From: Purshia tridentata
Lineage: Eukaryota > Streptophyta > Magnoliopsida > Rosales > Rosaceae
Direction of reading: 5' to 3'
Length of the DNA stretch: 32,929 nucleotides
Assembly (NCBI GenBank): GCA_003254885.1
Contig: QANT01000643.1
Location: 1 to 32,929 of the forward strand
In this document: positions 1 to 9,859 of the stretch, piece after piece
Position numbering within the stretch: the first letter of the stretch is position 1
How the letters are laid out: every line of letters starts with the position of its first letter
Notes under the pieces: model-generated
What the model was told of the DNA's origin: nothing
Databases searched by the model: none
The model's input: the letters and a program-made list of their open reading frames with translations, nothing else
Position numbers and translations under genes: made by a program

Positions 1-206
1 GGAGGAGGAGGAGGGCAATCTTCATATTCAGGGGAGGGAGGAGGAGGGCTGCTTTCACCACCTCCACCTATGATTATTTCCAAGGCTTCTCTATGTGTCT
101 TGGTAGTCAATGGATCACCAGCTTCAACCTCATGGTACAAACATAAATGTAGGAACAATGTTGAAAGCAAAACTGAAGCACAGAAAGAGATGGTATTGGT
201 ACCCAT
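1..206 (-). CDS. LRR/extensin-like secreted protein, paralogue 1 (5' end only)
   Basis: This is the N-terminal 68 codons of a gene that continues beyond the left edge of the window. The start is the ATG on the minus strand at 206-204, which aligns without any indel to the start of the complete paralogue at 9017. The encoded part holds a signal peptide (start MGTNTISF, hydrophobic core, likely cut after EVEA), a short linker and the beginning of a poly-proline stretch after EYEDC. It differs from the paralogue by only scattered substitutions, for example His for Arg before EVEA. The family resembles the plant LRR proteins related to Arabidopsis At4g06744 and the LRX proteins, which act in the cell wall. 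Whether this copy is intact cannot be judged, because its LRR part lies outside the window. Confidence 0.85.
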   Translation of the reverse strand, partial: MGTNTISFCASVLLSTLFLHLCLYHEVEAGDPLTTKTHREALEIIIGGGGESSPPPPSPEYEDCPPPP

Positions 207-929
207 GTCTATCGTCTCTAGGTATGGGATAATAGGGAAGATTGAGAGAGAATATAATTAATATATAGATATTATGACTAAGGTTGAGAGACTTATGTGA
301 AGAATAGTCAAGGGTCAAGAGCAAACAGATGAAATGGCCCAAAAATGTTTCTCCCGGTGTTATGCTTTCATTGTCAGAAAGCGGGCACTTTTTGAGTTTT
401 TTGTAACACTATTGTTTGTCACTCTGATTCCTTGCATATATATTTGCTTTTAAGTCTTTTATGGGGCCATACCTAAAGTTTAGGAGCTTGGTCTTACTAT
501 CGTGATTCATGGGCAACTACTTGCGCAGAGGCAGAGCCACTCAGGATGTCAACAATGTTGACGTGAAAATATATGCAAGATGTTGAAGTTGAAATATATG
601 CAAATGAAGATTCGATTCTGGAAGAGAAAAATAAAAAAGAAGACTTTCAAGTTTAAAGCTTAAAGGTCCTTTCTAAGCATAAAACGGCCACTTGATCCTT
701 GGACAGGTGACAATGATGGACACTTAAACAAAATGACACATCAATAATTTGGGATTCATTCATTTCATGGGGCAAGTCTTAACGTACTCCACAATTTTGA
801 AAAAGACAACAAAGACCTAGACGTCTTCTTCACAACAAAGACCTAGACGTCTTCTTCTTAGTCTATGCCATGTTTGCTCTGCAATAATGCTATTTTTAAA
901 AGGGCTACCAACGACATAACACATCAAAA
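207..929 (-). repeat. Duplicated upstream region of LRR paralogue 1
   Basis: This stretch matches 9018 to about 9700 upstream of the second LRR gene, in the same order and orientation, with substitutions and small indels. Shared landmarks are the run around GGGGCCATACC, the phrase AATTTGGGATTCATTCATTT and an AT-rich TATA-like site near 435-447 (copy 2 at 9262-9272, minus-strand sense). The promoter region was therefore duplicated together with the gene. Homology breaks near 929 and resumes near 1710. Confidence 0.8.
806..857. repeat. 26-bp tandem duplication
   Basis: A 26-bp unit starting ACAACAAAGACCTAGACG occurs twice without spacer (806-831 and 832-857). The equivalent place upstream of the second LRR gene (near 9612) has a single diverged unit, so the doubling arose after the paralogues split. 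It lies in the upstream region of paralogue 1. Confidence 0.9.
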
Positions 930-1709
930 ATGTGTGATAGTTTTAACGCATGGCATTGGCAACTAAAAAGTAAGTGGGCATAAGTTGATTGCCAATTTGA
1001 TGAGATGATTGTTTCACGATTGTAATTTGTACCCACTCTACTTTTTCTGTTGAAAACAAAAATGTTATAAGATTTTTGTATTTATCATTCTTATTATGTG
1101 TTCTAAAATCTTATGATAAGAATAATTATAATAATGTTGGGACCTCACCCAAAATTAATGGGTCATGGCCATGTCCTCTCGGCCAAAATGTTGATACCAA
1201 TATTGCAAAACGGAATTAATATCATTAATCCAAATTCTTTTGGCTAAACATAAAACAGCCCAAAAAATAATTCGACTATTCTTAGCTCAATCTTATCTCA
1301 TTCTTAATTTATATATAGCTCACCACCACTTAAGTAACTCATCTATAGTTGTCTACGTACTCCAAAAGTAAATCATTCTAAACTACACACGTAACTATAA
1401 AACTTAGATATAAAGTAAATGGTTTATTATAAAAGGAAGCAACAAGGCAATTTTTAAAAGGACCTAAAAATCTCAGCAAACTTTTTGCTCCCAATTCAGC
1501 CAAGTGACTTTTCATTTTCAAAGCTCTCTTTTATGTTTATTTTCATAGCCATTTAAGCCCCTTTTTTTCATTGTATTTCCTATGGAAGTTTTACTTCTTT
1601 AATTGAACAAGTAGATGGCTTCATTTATTTTTGTAAATGACATGTAAAAGCACCTATTTGAATAATGCAAAGGAGGAAGTATTATGTTTAAGAACTTTAC
1701 TTAGGTCAT
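930..1709. other. About 780-bp block unique to paralogue 1 upstream region
   Basis: The upstream alignment of the two LRR copies is continuous in copy 2 at about 9705-9710 but interrupted here by about 780 bp. The block is AT-rich with no convincing reading frame. I could not find a clean target duplication or terminal repeats at its edges, so it may be an old insertion in copy 1 or a deletion in copy 2. The segment from about 1136 (TGTTGGGACCTCACCC) has a less AT-rich, LTR-like start, but no matching end was found. Confidence 0.6.
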
Positions 1710-1877
1710 AATTCACGATAGGGTGTTATCATGAACTGTAAGATTTATTCTCTTAACATGTCTAAATTCTAATCGACAACTAGAAATTGAAGCATGGAGA
1801 ATGAAGTCAACATGGGAATTACGTGTCCACTGAGACTGACTAATTAGCATGCTTGTTAATAAATAAAATTGCATCCA
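1710..1877. repeat. Distal part of duplicated LRR upstream block, copy 1
   Basis: Homology to the LRR copy-2 upstream region resumes here and matches about 9706-9859. Shared text includes GAAATTGAAGCA, GAGAATGAAGTCAA and AATAAATAAAATTGCATCC. Beyond 1877 the two copies no longer align clearly by eye. Confidence 0.75.
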
Positions 1878-2845
1878 ATCACGCATTGGAATAAGGAGCT
1901 AAAAGACCAGCTAAGAAGCACATCAATGTTACATTCCAATTATAAATAAATGTTTAGAAGATACAACAAGGCAACAAGCATGCAAGCTTCCTTTCTGAAA
2001 TCTGAATTGAAAAACTCTTGCAATTTACAAGACATGGTTTTTGGGTAACTCCACCATAAATGGGCCTACGGCCCATCATCTAAAGAACCATCCTTATCTT
2101 TTACCTTCCCTCACTCTGGGTCCCATTCTTTAGCTACAAAATGGAATATTATTAATAAAAAGAAAAAAAAAAGAATAAAGGTTTGTCTCCTTCGGTCCTT
2201 CTTCCTAATTCGACTTCCGATTGGATGGAGATTGGTGTGATAGGGATGGTGGAGGTGTGTGGAGGACCCATCTCAAAAGGGATATTATTTTCCAAAATGT
2301 ATATACTCGATTTGATCATCAGCATTAAGTCATCAACAAGAAATAATTCTATTTTTTTTTTGGCCAAGAAATAATTCTCTTATATATATGAGAAATGTGA
2401 GTACACATAAACATAAAAAATTGTAGATTGCAAATAGGGGGACGCTAAGGAGCCTCAAAATCAAGCGCCTCAAAATGGTCTTAATGACATGAAATTTTCA
2501 CGTTGTAATTTTGTTTCATTAATTTAAAGTCACGTCATAACAAATTGCTACATTAGAATTTTTAAGGACATATCTACCCTTTTAATTAAATTTTATATTA
2601 AATTACAAACAATAAGATTAAGAGATAATTACCAATACCCCCATTTTGAACTTCCTTTTCCTTTTAAAATCCACATTTTTATTGGGCTTTCTAAACGGTC
2701 CAATTGTTGCATTTTCAGCCCAGTTTTTATTCCACCCGGTCCACTTCTATTATTTGTTAGTTTAATTATTTTTCAAAATGGCGATTTTGCCCTTCTTTTT
2801 ATTTGCCGTTCTCTTTCCTTTTTCATTTTTCTCTGCTCGATCTGG
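1878..2845. other. Intergenic DNA without recognised gene
   Basis: AT-rich sequence. Two overlapping open frames near 2152-2374 lie on opposite strands, are low complexity and resemble no family I recognise. The only structured item is the T-tract insert at 2337-2378, listed separately. The stretch 2640-2845 leads into the homeobox pseudogene and may hold its decayed upstream part. Confidence 0.5.
2337..2378 (-). mobile_element. Direct-repeat-flanked T-tract/GGC micro-insert A
   Basis: A perfect 14-bp direct repeat (CAAGAAATAATTCT at 2337-2350 and 2365-2378) flanks a 14-nt insert made of A, ten Ts and GGC. This is the geometry of a target-site duplication around a severely 5'-truncated retroposon whose A tail is on the minus strand. 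The same T-tract/GGCC core with its own flanking repeat occurs at 11644-11691 and 13925-13980. Confidence 0.6.
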
Positions 2846-3498
2846 GTTTGATCAACAGACGAATGTGGATGGTGGTGGGCATGGGGACGTGCCGAGAATG
2901 GGGGAGAATTTTGAGCCCAACAACAAAACAACAACAACAATGTGGGGCGGAGGAGCATGGATGAGGAGCACGACAGCAGATTCGGCAGCAACAACATGGA
3001 CAGTGCTTTCGGCGACGATCAAGACGGTGCTGATAATCCTCGCAAAAAGAAGCAATACCACCGACACACTCCTCAGCAAATCCAAGAACTCGAATCGTAT
3101 GATTTTTATGATTCCTTTTTTCTTTTTCTACACAGTTTAATCTCCTTCACCTTCATTGAGTTTGGTGTTTAATTATTTTTTTGGGTTTTAGTTTTGTAGG
3201 CTGTTCAAGGAATGCCCTTATCCTGATGAGAAGCAGAGATTGGAGCTTAGTCAAAGGCTTTGCTTGGAGACCAGACTAGTCAAATTCTAATTCCATAATA
3301 TCGCTGAATCGAGATGAAGGTATAGTCTATACTCTACAGACTCTTTTACTTTTGATTGGCTTGGTATGATTAACTTCTCTTTGAGTTAATTGATTTATGG
3401 TCTGTCGATGATGAAGTTTTTGTTTGTTTTGGGACTTGATTAACAGACCCAATTGGAGCGCCATGAGAACTCTTTGCTGAGGCAAGAGAACGACAAAA
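2846..3498 (+). pseudogene. HD-Zip IV homeobox pseudogene (ANL2-like fragment)
   Basis: Three exon remnants are recognisable. The first, about 2846-3096, reads QTNVDGGG..RMGENFEPNN, then after a frame change GRRSMDEEHDSRFGSNNMD, then RKKKQYHRHTPQQIQELES. The second, 3200-3319, reads [20 protein letters not shown] then CLETRLVKF. The third, 3447-3498, reads TQLERHENSLLRQENDK. These match the region before the homeodomain, homeodomain helices 1-3 and the start of the leucine zipper of ANTHOCYANINLESS2-type class IV HD-Zip factors, which in intact form bind DNA and carry a START domain. Damage seen: a frameshift near 2925-2941, the helix-3 Trp codon changed to TAA, a 2-bp insertion two to three codons later, a further TGA, and loss of everything after the first zipper codons. 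Introns at the expected places (3097-3199, 3320-3446) with GT-AG ends show a DNA-level duplicate, not a retrocopy. Confidence 0.88.
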
Positions 3499-4227
3499 GG
3501 CCTTGCATTTAATGTTGCAACTTTTGATGTTTTATGGCTGAATATTCATTGGAAGCTTCAACCATGGGGTATATGAGATGTAAATTGGTTATGATTTCTT
3601 TTGTTTTTTATCTGATCTTGTCATGCATATCTGCCATAAGCTGAAGCAAAATCTTCATTTACTTTTTGATGTAGGCTTGATTTGCAAATAGTTAAAAAGA
3701 AATTCATCAACTCTTTTATGTTCTTGATTGTTGCTTAGATTTAGTACAGTCTTAATATAAATCTAATAAGTGTCAAATTGTTGGTGTGCCAAATTAATCT
3801 TGGTATCATGGATCACTATATTCGTACTCAGAGTTAAAGTTACTGAAGACCACAAAATCTGGTTTTTTAGTCATAATAATTCTTGTTGCTATAGCGTTTC
3901 AAGCAATTGTTGTCTGTGTTCAATGTTCTATTTGTAGTTGAACAAGTTAAAATTCAGCTTTTGTTAGTTTGACATGTATAGATCAATTGTACTAGATGTA
4001 CACCTATTTTTGTTTAATTTCTTCATTTCTTTGTATTGAAATCTATTTCATTCATTTTGCTGGGATTCATGTAATTTATCAAGTTTTAATTTCTTGTAGT
4101 CAAATGCATCTTCGAGGAGGGCCATAATTGTATTTAAATTGAGTATTTTTTTATCTCTTTCAATTTGTTACTATTTGGCAGTAACTATATGAAGTTGGAT
4201 ATTAATAGTTGTAGATTTTGCTTTAAG
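3499..4227. other. Intergenic DNA, no gene seen
   Basis: After the homeobox homology breaks at about 3498 the sequence is AT-rich with no START-domain remnant I can recognise, no long open frame and no clear repeats. Confidence 0.5.
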
Positions 4228-4713
4228 TGGGGCTATGATTGGTACTGCTTTCAGTAATAATATGTAAGTGGGACTATGATCGTTACTGCTTATTAGTAAC
4301 AATATATAAGCATGGCTATTAGTAACAATATATAAGCATGGCTATTAGTAACAATATATAAGTTGGGCTATCAGTAACAATATGTAAGTGAGTCTCTGGT
4401 TATTATTGCTTATCAATAATAATATGTAAGTGGATCTATAATTGTTACTGTTTATCAGTAACAATATATAAATGAGGCTATAATTGTTACTACTTAACAG
4501 TAACAATATATAAGTTGGCTGTAATTGTTACTGTTTATTAGTAACAATATGTAAGTGAGGCTATAATTATTACTGTTTCTCAGTAACAATATGTAAATAG
4601 AGCTATGCTTATTATTGCTTGTCGGTAACACTATGCAAGTCAGTCTTTGGTTGTTATTGATTGTCAGTAACAATATGTAAGTGAAGTTAGCATTGTTACT
4701 GTTTGTTACTAAC
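4228..4713. repeat. 13-unit minisatellite, 42-bp unit with internal inverted repeat
   Basis: Units begin at 4228, 4269, 4311, 4337, 4363, 4389, 4431, 4473, 4515, 4556, 4598, 4640 and 4682 (last one partial). Full units are 41-42 bp. Three consecutive units (4311-4388) are 26 bp and lack the same 16 bp, which contains the left arm GTTACTG. In a full unit GTTACTG, a 5-6 nt spacer and CAGTAAC can fold into a hairpin, followed by AATATGTAAG. Compensating changes are visible in unit 6, which has TTATTATTG with CAATAATAA. Scattered GTTACT/AGTAAC words continue to about 4770. No coding frame is conserved across units; a 73-aa minus frame here is a by-product of the repeat. Confidence 0.95.
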
Positions 4714-5836
4714 ATCCAACTACGTTATAACAATCATAATAGCTATTACTAATTGCTATTAAAGTATAGTAACAATGAACCAACTAACTCTTGTATCCTA
4801 ATGGCAAAAAAAAAAAAATCAAACCCATGTATCAGTTAAAAATATATATAAAGAGATTTATAAATTAGTACAATAGCTCAAAGCAACAACATATAACTGC
4901 AAAAAAAAAAAATAAATAAAAAAAGGCGGTTGGTAGTTAATAGGTATAAAAAAAGGCATATTTCAGCAAACAGACATAAAGAAAAAGACAAAAATGACAC
5001 ATCTCCATTAGCTTTAGGCGTGGCTGTTGATGGAAGCCCAATACATAGCAGCAGGTTAGCAAAGAACCCTTTATTTTTGTAATGGTTATTTAATTTATAA
5101 AGAAACTAGTGGCACAAGTGTAATTTCAATTGATTTTAATAGACTATTTTAAAAAGTGGGCCGGCAAGGTATGTCTCTTCCGTATTTGGACTTTATGAAC
5201 AGCCTTATTGGCCAAATGGGCTTATAAAAAACAACCCTAAGATTAAATTAAAAAAACTTAAAAACAATATACAGAAATATTGAAAAATATACATAAATCA
5301 CAATTATGTTTTTCTATATGGTTTTGTAATTTTTCTATATATTTTTTAATTTTTTTGTATGTTTTTCAAATTTTTATATGTTTTTTAATTAAAAATGTAG
5401 TTATGTTATTAAAAATACTAATGTGACAATTAAAATATAAAGTGGATAATTACAATTATGAAATGAAAATTCCACCTTATTGAGGCAATTTTGAGACACC
5501 TCATTTTAAGGCCCAAAATCATTTTCCTTGCAAATATTGCCATTCTCTTCATACTTATAAGAGAATTGTTGCTGAGAAACTCAACCTTCCTATTAAAAAG
5601 GCTCAACTCAATTTGGTCCAAAAAAATAAAAGTCTAAAATTCTAAATCGAGTCAGATTGCAAGTTAATCTGTCTGTAAGACTGTAACCCCTTAATAAAGC
5701 CACGAGAAGCTATTAACGGTCAACAAATTGCTTAAGAAAAACCGATGGCCAATTTTCTCAATTACAAGTCAACAATAACTAACAAAAATATCCAATTAAT
5801 AAAGAAAAGATAAGGGACAAATTTATAGAACTGATT
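4714..5836. other. AT-rich intergenic DNA
   Basis: Strongly AT-rich, with A-tracts at 4806-4817 and 4901-4925 and a T-rich low-complexity run at about 5310-5395 built on variations of TTTTTATATG. No gene recognised. The 63-aa minus frame at 5430-5621 has no family resemblance. Confidence 0.5.
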
Positions 5837-5841
5837 GTGGT

Positions 5842-6879
5842 TGTTGATGCAAAAATCTGCTTAGACCTTCGCACACAACTTAAGTGAGGGTTTTTGCTGA
5901 GATAGTGAGTTGAACGGCCGAGTGGATGATTCGAGCGCGTCAACAGATTTTGCTGAACTTTTTCCTATAAGACAATTAGGAAGAAGGCACCGGTGTGGTA
6001 CCAGCCGAAGGTACTCTGATGGCAAAGTCAGAAAGGTATGAGTGAAGGAAATGCAAGTGTGACTAAAGAACACAGCAAGAACTTGGGAGGAAGATGAAGG
6101 AAAAAAGTTAAGTTCTCTGGGTTTTGATTTCTTCAGAGCTTTAGGTAGATTTTCTTAGAAAAAATGTCTGTCCCTCTACCTTGAAAACATGCTCTTATTT
6201 ATAGCTAAAGGGATTAGGATATTTCAGCTGATTAGTAGGTGTCATCATGGCTGATCATAGGTTTTAGGGGCTATGCTTGCAGAACAGGTTGGATTACTGA
6301 CAGGTTTCTCATTTAATGTAGGAAGGATGGCTACTGAAGGGCCAGAAGTCGTATGCATTTAATGGAAAGTAAGGCAGAGTGGATAAGCCATAAATGCAAA
6401 GCATAAAGGTACCTTCGGAGTGTCAGGCGCAATAACTACCATCTGGGTTCGTGCTCGGCTCGAAAGAGGATAAGTCGGGAATGACCAATCTGATCCGAAT
6501 AAGGCTTCCAGAGGTGGTCGACCCGTGCGGGCGTTTAGTTCTTCCAGGCAGCACTCGGATCGGCAAGGCAGTTGATTCCGATCCGAACATAGAAAGATGA
6601 CACAGCAGCCGAATAAGTCGTTGGTTGAAGGAGGACATTCGGACACACTCCGATCCAAACGGAGCATCTGATCCGAATAACCGGTGAGTTTGTAGGCCTT
6701 GCCTCTGACGATGACCTTTGATACAATCGGTTCGAATCGGATCGAGTGACATGATCCGATCCGCAGGAGTCGCGATGATAGGCCATTGATCAGGGGCAGC
6801 GGGAAGGAAGTCGAATCCGAAATGCCACGTGGCCAGAGACGTTGACCGTTGACTTGAGTGGGGGTGTTATCCCCAAACA
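5842..6879 (+). mobile_element. Solo LTR of a retrotransposon (1038 bp)
   Basis: The element begins TGTTGATGC and ends CCCCAAACA, the TG..CA ends of a long terminal repeat with short inverted ends TGTT/AACA. It is flanked by a perfect 5-bp target duplication GTGGT at 5837-5841 and 6880-6884. It is richer in GC and CpG than the surroundings. A TATA-like site (CTTATTTATAGC, near 6193) supports plus orientation. No primer-binding site, gag-pol reading frame or second LTR follows, so this is a solo LTR left by recombination between the two LTRs. I cannot assign Copia or Gypsy without database comparison. Open frames on its minus strand (6359-6786) are by-products. Confidence 0.88.
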
Positions 6880-6884
6880 GTGGT

Positions 6885-7293
6885 CCAAATTTGAATCTTT
6901 TTTAACCATTTATCTGATTGTGTCCATAGAAGAGCCGCCCAAATGAAAACGATATGATCTCATTGAAAATCTGATGACTAAAAAAGGAGACAACATGTTT
7001 TGTACATATTTGAAAACCTTATGTGAACTATATCTTTGAGATAGGTCGACCTATTTATACAATTGAGTCTTACTCTTATTGGAAATGTAATAGATATGTG
7101 GTATAAAAAATATAGTACATTTAGTAATAATCAAGAGAACTCATTATTTTTTTATTTGCATAAGCTGCTTAATTAAGAGTAATAACCAAGTTACATTTGA
7201 TTTTCTCCATCAAATTGAGGTATCTAGAAACATCAATAAAGAAAATATGTATGCATAACACATCTTCGATGAGACCACTAAGAGCTTGAAAAA
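6885..7293. other. 3' flank of the LRR gene
   Basis: AT-rich sequence downstream (minus-strand sense) of the LRR stop codon. It should contain the 3'UTR and poly(A) site of that gene; TTTATT words on the plus strand near 7149-7156 could be AATAAA-type signals read on the minus strand. Nothing else was recognised. Confidence 0.4.
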
Positions 7294-9017
7294 TCACAAC
7301 CTGTGGGGTATAAGAGTGCCATAAGATAGTGGGGCAGAAGCTTGATGATGATCAGACGTCTTCCGAGTGGAATAGTACCTTTTTTGACAAGGAATGTAAG
7401 TCAAGGACCTCTCATTGGGACAGTTTCTGGGTTTAGAGAAGAAAGCAGCACACTCTGCCTTTGATTTCTGATTTGGGAGGTCCAAAATGCAGTTCATATT
7501 CACATCAAGCTTCTTCTTCTTGATCAGCTTCCTGCATTCTTGTCCCACCTGGGTGAAGTAGTTGTTTGCCAAGGAAAGGTTTCCAAGTTTGGGCAACTGG
7601 CAGACCAGTTCAGGCACTGGCCCCCAGAACTTGTTGTTGGCCAAGTTCAGAATTTCCATCTTGGCCAAGCAAGCAAATGAGTAGGGTATTGGGCCTGTTA
7701 GGGAGTTGGAGCTCGCATCAAACAAGGTGGCCTCCTTCAGGTACCCAATTTCATATGGCAAACACCCTGAAAGCAAAAAATTAAAGGTCAAGGTTAAGAC
7801 AATTGGTAGACTCTAAAAATTTAATTTATAAAAGAATAAGCCAATAATGTATTTTTCTTAAAACTAATACTAATAAAATTCAATATTGAAATCATATAAA
7901 AATAAAGGAGTATATCAATATCACAAGAAACTTTATGAAAATATTTTGAGTGAAATGAACTACTACTATGATCATTAAAAAGATAATTAACCCAGAAAAG
8001 TTTGAAGATATTATGGAAATTTCAGATGATACCTGTAAGGTGGTTGTTGAGGAAGAGAACTTCATAGAGGGTCTTTGATGTTTGGCCAATGCTTCTTGGG
8101 ATTGGACCAGTGAACTTGTTGTTGGCAAAAGTGAGGTAATGGGCAGTTGTGGATCCAAGAGTATCAGGAATCTGCTGCCCAAAATTGTTGTTGTTGAGGA
8201 AGAGCACATCAACTTCTAGGCTGAAGACTTGGGCCGGAACCGACCCGACAAACGAGTTGAACCGGAGGTCCAAGAAGGTCAAGTTTGTGGCACCGAGAAC
8301 TTCGTTTGGGAACCCTCCGGTGAGCTTGTTGTTGCTGAGGTCGAGCTCGTAGAAGAACCGGAGCTTGGCAATGCCTTTTGGGACTGTGCCTGTGAAGTTG
8401 TTGGAGTTGGCATGGAAAAAGACCAAGTCCTCTAACTTGTCAATGAAGCCATCGAGGGTGAGTTTGGGGCCTCCAAAGAGGAAGCCATTGAAGTCTACTC
8501 CGGCGACTGTTTTCTGATTATAGTCAGGGACGACTGCGCAGGAAAATCCCCCGTATTTGCAGACATCATTTCCTACCCATGTCTTCTTGATGTTTTTGGG
8601 GTCGGATGTGATTCTGGGTTTGAAGTTTTGGATCACATTGAAGGCAATTCCAAGTCTCTCGCTTTCGAATGGGCCCGGTGACGGTTTTGGTGGTGGTGGA
8701 GACCGTGGTTTTGGGGGTGGCGGTGATGGCGGTGGTGGAGACAGTGGTTTTGGGGGTGGCGGTGATGGCGGTGGAGGTGATGGCGGTGGTGGGGGCGGCG
8801 GGCATGGAGGGGGGGGAGGAGGAGGGCAATCTTCATATTCAGGGGAGGGAGCAGGAGGGCTGCTTTCACCACCTCCGCCTATGATTATTTCCAAGGCTTC
8901 TCTATCTGTCTTGGTAGTCAATGGATCACCAGCTTCAACCTCACGGTACAAACAAAAATGTAGGAACAATATTGAAAGCAAAACTGAAGCACAGAAAGAG
9001 ATGGTATTGGTACCCAT
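7294..9017 (-). CDS. LRR/extensin-like secreted cell-wall protein, paralogue 2
   Basis: Two exons: 9017-8033 and 7766-7294, joined in phase 1 across a 266-bp intron (ACAG|GTATCA ... TTTCAG|GGTGT), give 485 aa. Residues 1-29 are a signal peptide (likely cut EVEA|GDP). Residues about 64-116 are a proline-rich stretch with several SPPPP motifs, the extensin motif whose prolines become hydroxylated and glycosylated. Residues about 117-175 form a Cys-containing LRR N-cap (ERLGIAFNVIQNFKP, TWVGNDVCKYGGFSC). About ten plant-type LRRs follow, for example LYELDLSNNKLTGGFPNEV-like units, and then a C-terminal cap with paired Cys and the end SYGTLIPHRL. This is the build of the At4g06744-like/LRX-related family, secreted proteins thought to act in the cell wall, but the Pro block here precedes the LRRs instead of following them as in LRX proteins. 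It is intact, in tandem with the partial copy at the left edge. Confidence 0.9.
8682..8820. repeat. GC-rich coding repeats for the SPPPP tract
   Basis: Purine-rich repeats of GGTGGTGG-type triplets, including two near-identical units of about 39 bp (around 8708-8746 and 8747-8785, each with GGTTTTGGGGGTGGCGGTGA). They encode the Pro/Ser repeat of the LRR protein on the minus strand. The plus strand shows a Gly-rich open frame here that is only the shadow of this repeat. Confidence 0.8.
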
Positions 9018-9859
9018 GTCTTTCTATAGGTATAGTGTCACAGGGACGATTGATAGAGAATATTAATACATATGAATTATGAAGGGTAGGGAGACTTATG
9101 TTAAGAATAGTCAAGGCTCACGAGCAAATAGATGAAATGGCCCAAAAATTGTTTGGGGTTGAGAGTTGAGAGGCTGTTGTGCTGTCAGCCTGTCATTGTC
9201 AGACAGAGTGACACTCATTTAGGTTTTTTTAACACTACTGTTGGTCAGTCCGATTCCTTGCATTATATATTTGCTTTAGGTCTTTCATGGGGCCATACCA
9301 AAAGTTAGGAGCTTGGCCTTACTATCATGACTACTTAGGCAGCACAGCTACTCTAATATTAACAATGTTATATTGGAAATATATCCAAATGAAGATTCGA
9401 TTTTGAAAGAGAAACAGAAAAAGAAGGTTTCGAAGTTTAATTTTTTAAAGGTTATTCTAAGCCAAATGCCTACTTGAACCTTGGACAGAAGACAAAGAAG
9501 GACACTTTCCAACAAAATGACGCATCAATAATTTGGGATTCATTCATTTCATCACATGCAGGAGGGGAAGACCCCAAGGTCACCCACAGCTGAACTCCAC
9601 TTTTCCAAAGAGACAACAAAGACCTTGACTTCTTATTCCATGGCATATTTTCACAGCAATAATGCAATTTTTTAAATGGGTACCAAGAACATGACACATA
9701 AAAAATTCATGAGGGAGTGTATCATGAGCTATGAGATTTTTTTTCATGCCATGTATGATCAACAATTTGAAATTGAAGCATAGAGAATGAAGTCAATATG
9801 GGAATTAGGTGTCCAATGAGACTGACTCAGAATTCTTGTTAATAAATAAAATTGCATCC
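9018..9859 (-). promoter_or_regulatory. Upstream region of LRR paralogue 2, duplicated with copy 1
   Basis: This block aligns to 207-929 plus 1710-1877 in front of paralogue 1. In minus-strand sense a TATA-like sequence (AAATATATAATG, 9262-9272) is present in both copies about 230-250 bp before the ATG and is a reasonable core promoter candidate. The small open frames at 9470-9944 are by-products. Retention of about 0.8 kb suggests similar expression of the two paralogues, apart from the extra block in copy 1. Confidence 0.6.

Noticed and set aside
1136..1709. Solo LTR starting TGTTGGGACC inside the copy-1 block
   Set aside because: No matching CA end and no target duplication could be found, so only an unexplained block is reported.
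2152..2374. Overlapping 63-71 aa frames on both strands
   Set aside because: AT-rich chance frames; both run into the T-tract insert and have no recognised domain.
4228..4713. Possible CRISPR array
   Set aside because: Units are contiguous 42-bp or 26-bp repeats without unique spacers, in a plant nuclear genome; it is a minisatellite.
6359..6786. Three overlapping minus-strand open frames of 83-109 aa
   Set aside because: They lie inside the GC-rich solo LTR, overlap one another in different frames and show no family features.
8557..9066. Gly-rich 169-aa open frame on the plus strand
   Set aside because: It is the antisense shadow of the SPPPP tract and signal peptide of the LRR gene; triplet repeats of GGT/GGC read as glycine. 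The minus-strand protein has a signal peptide, LRRs and splice sites.
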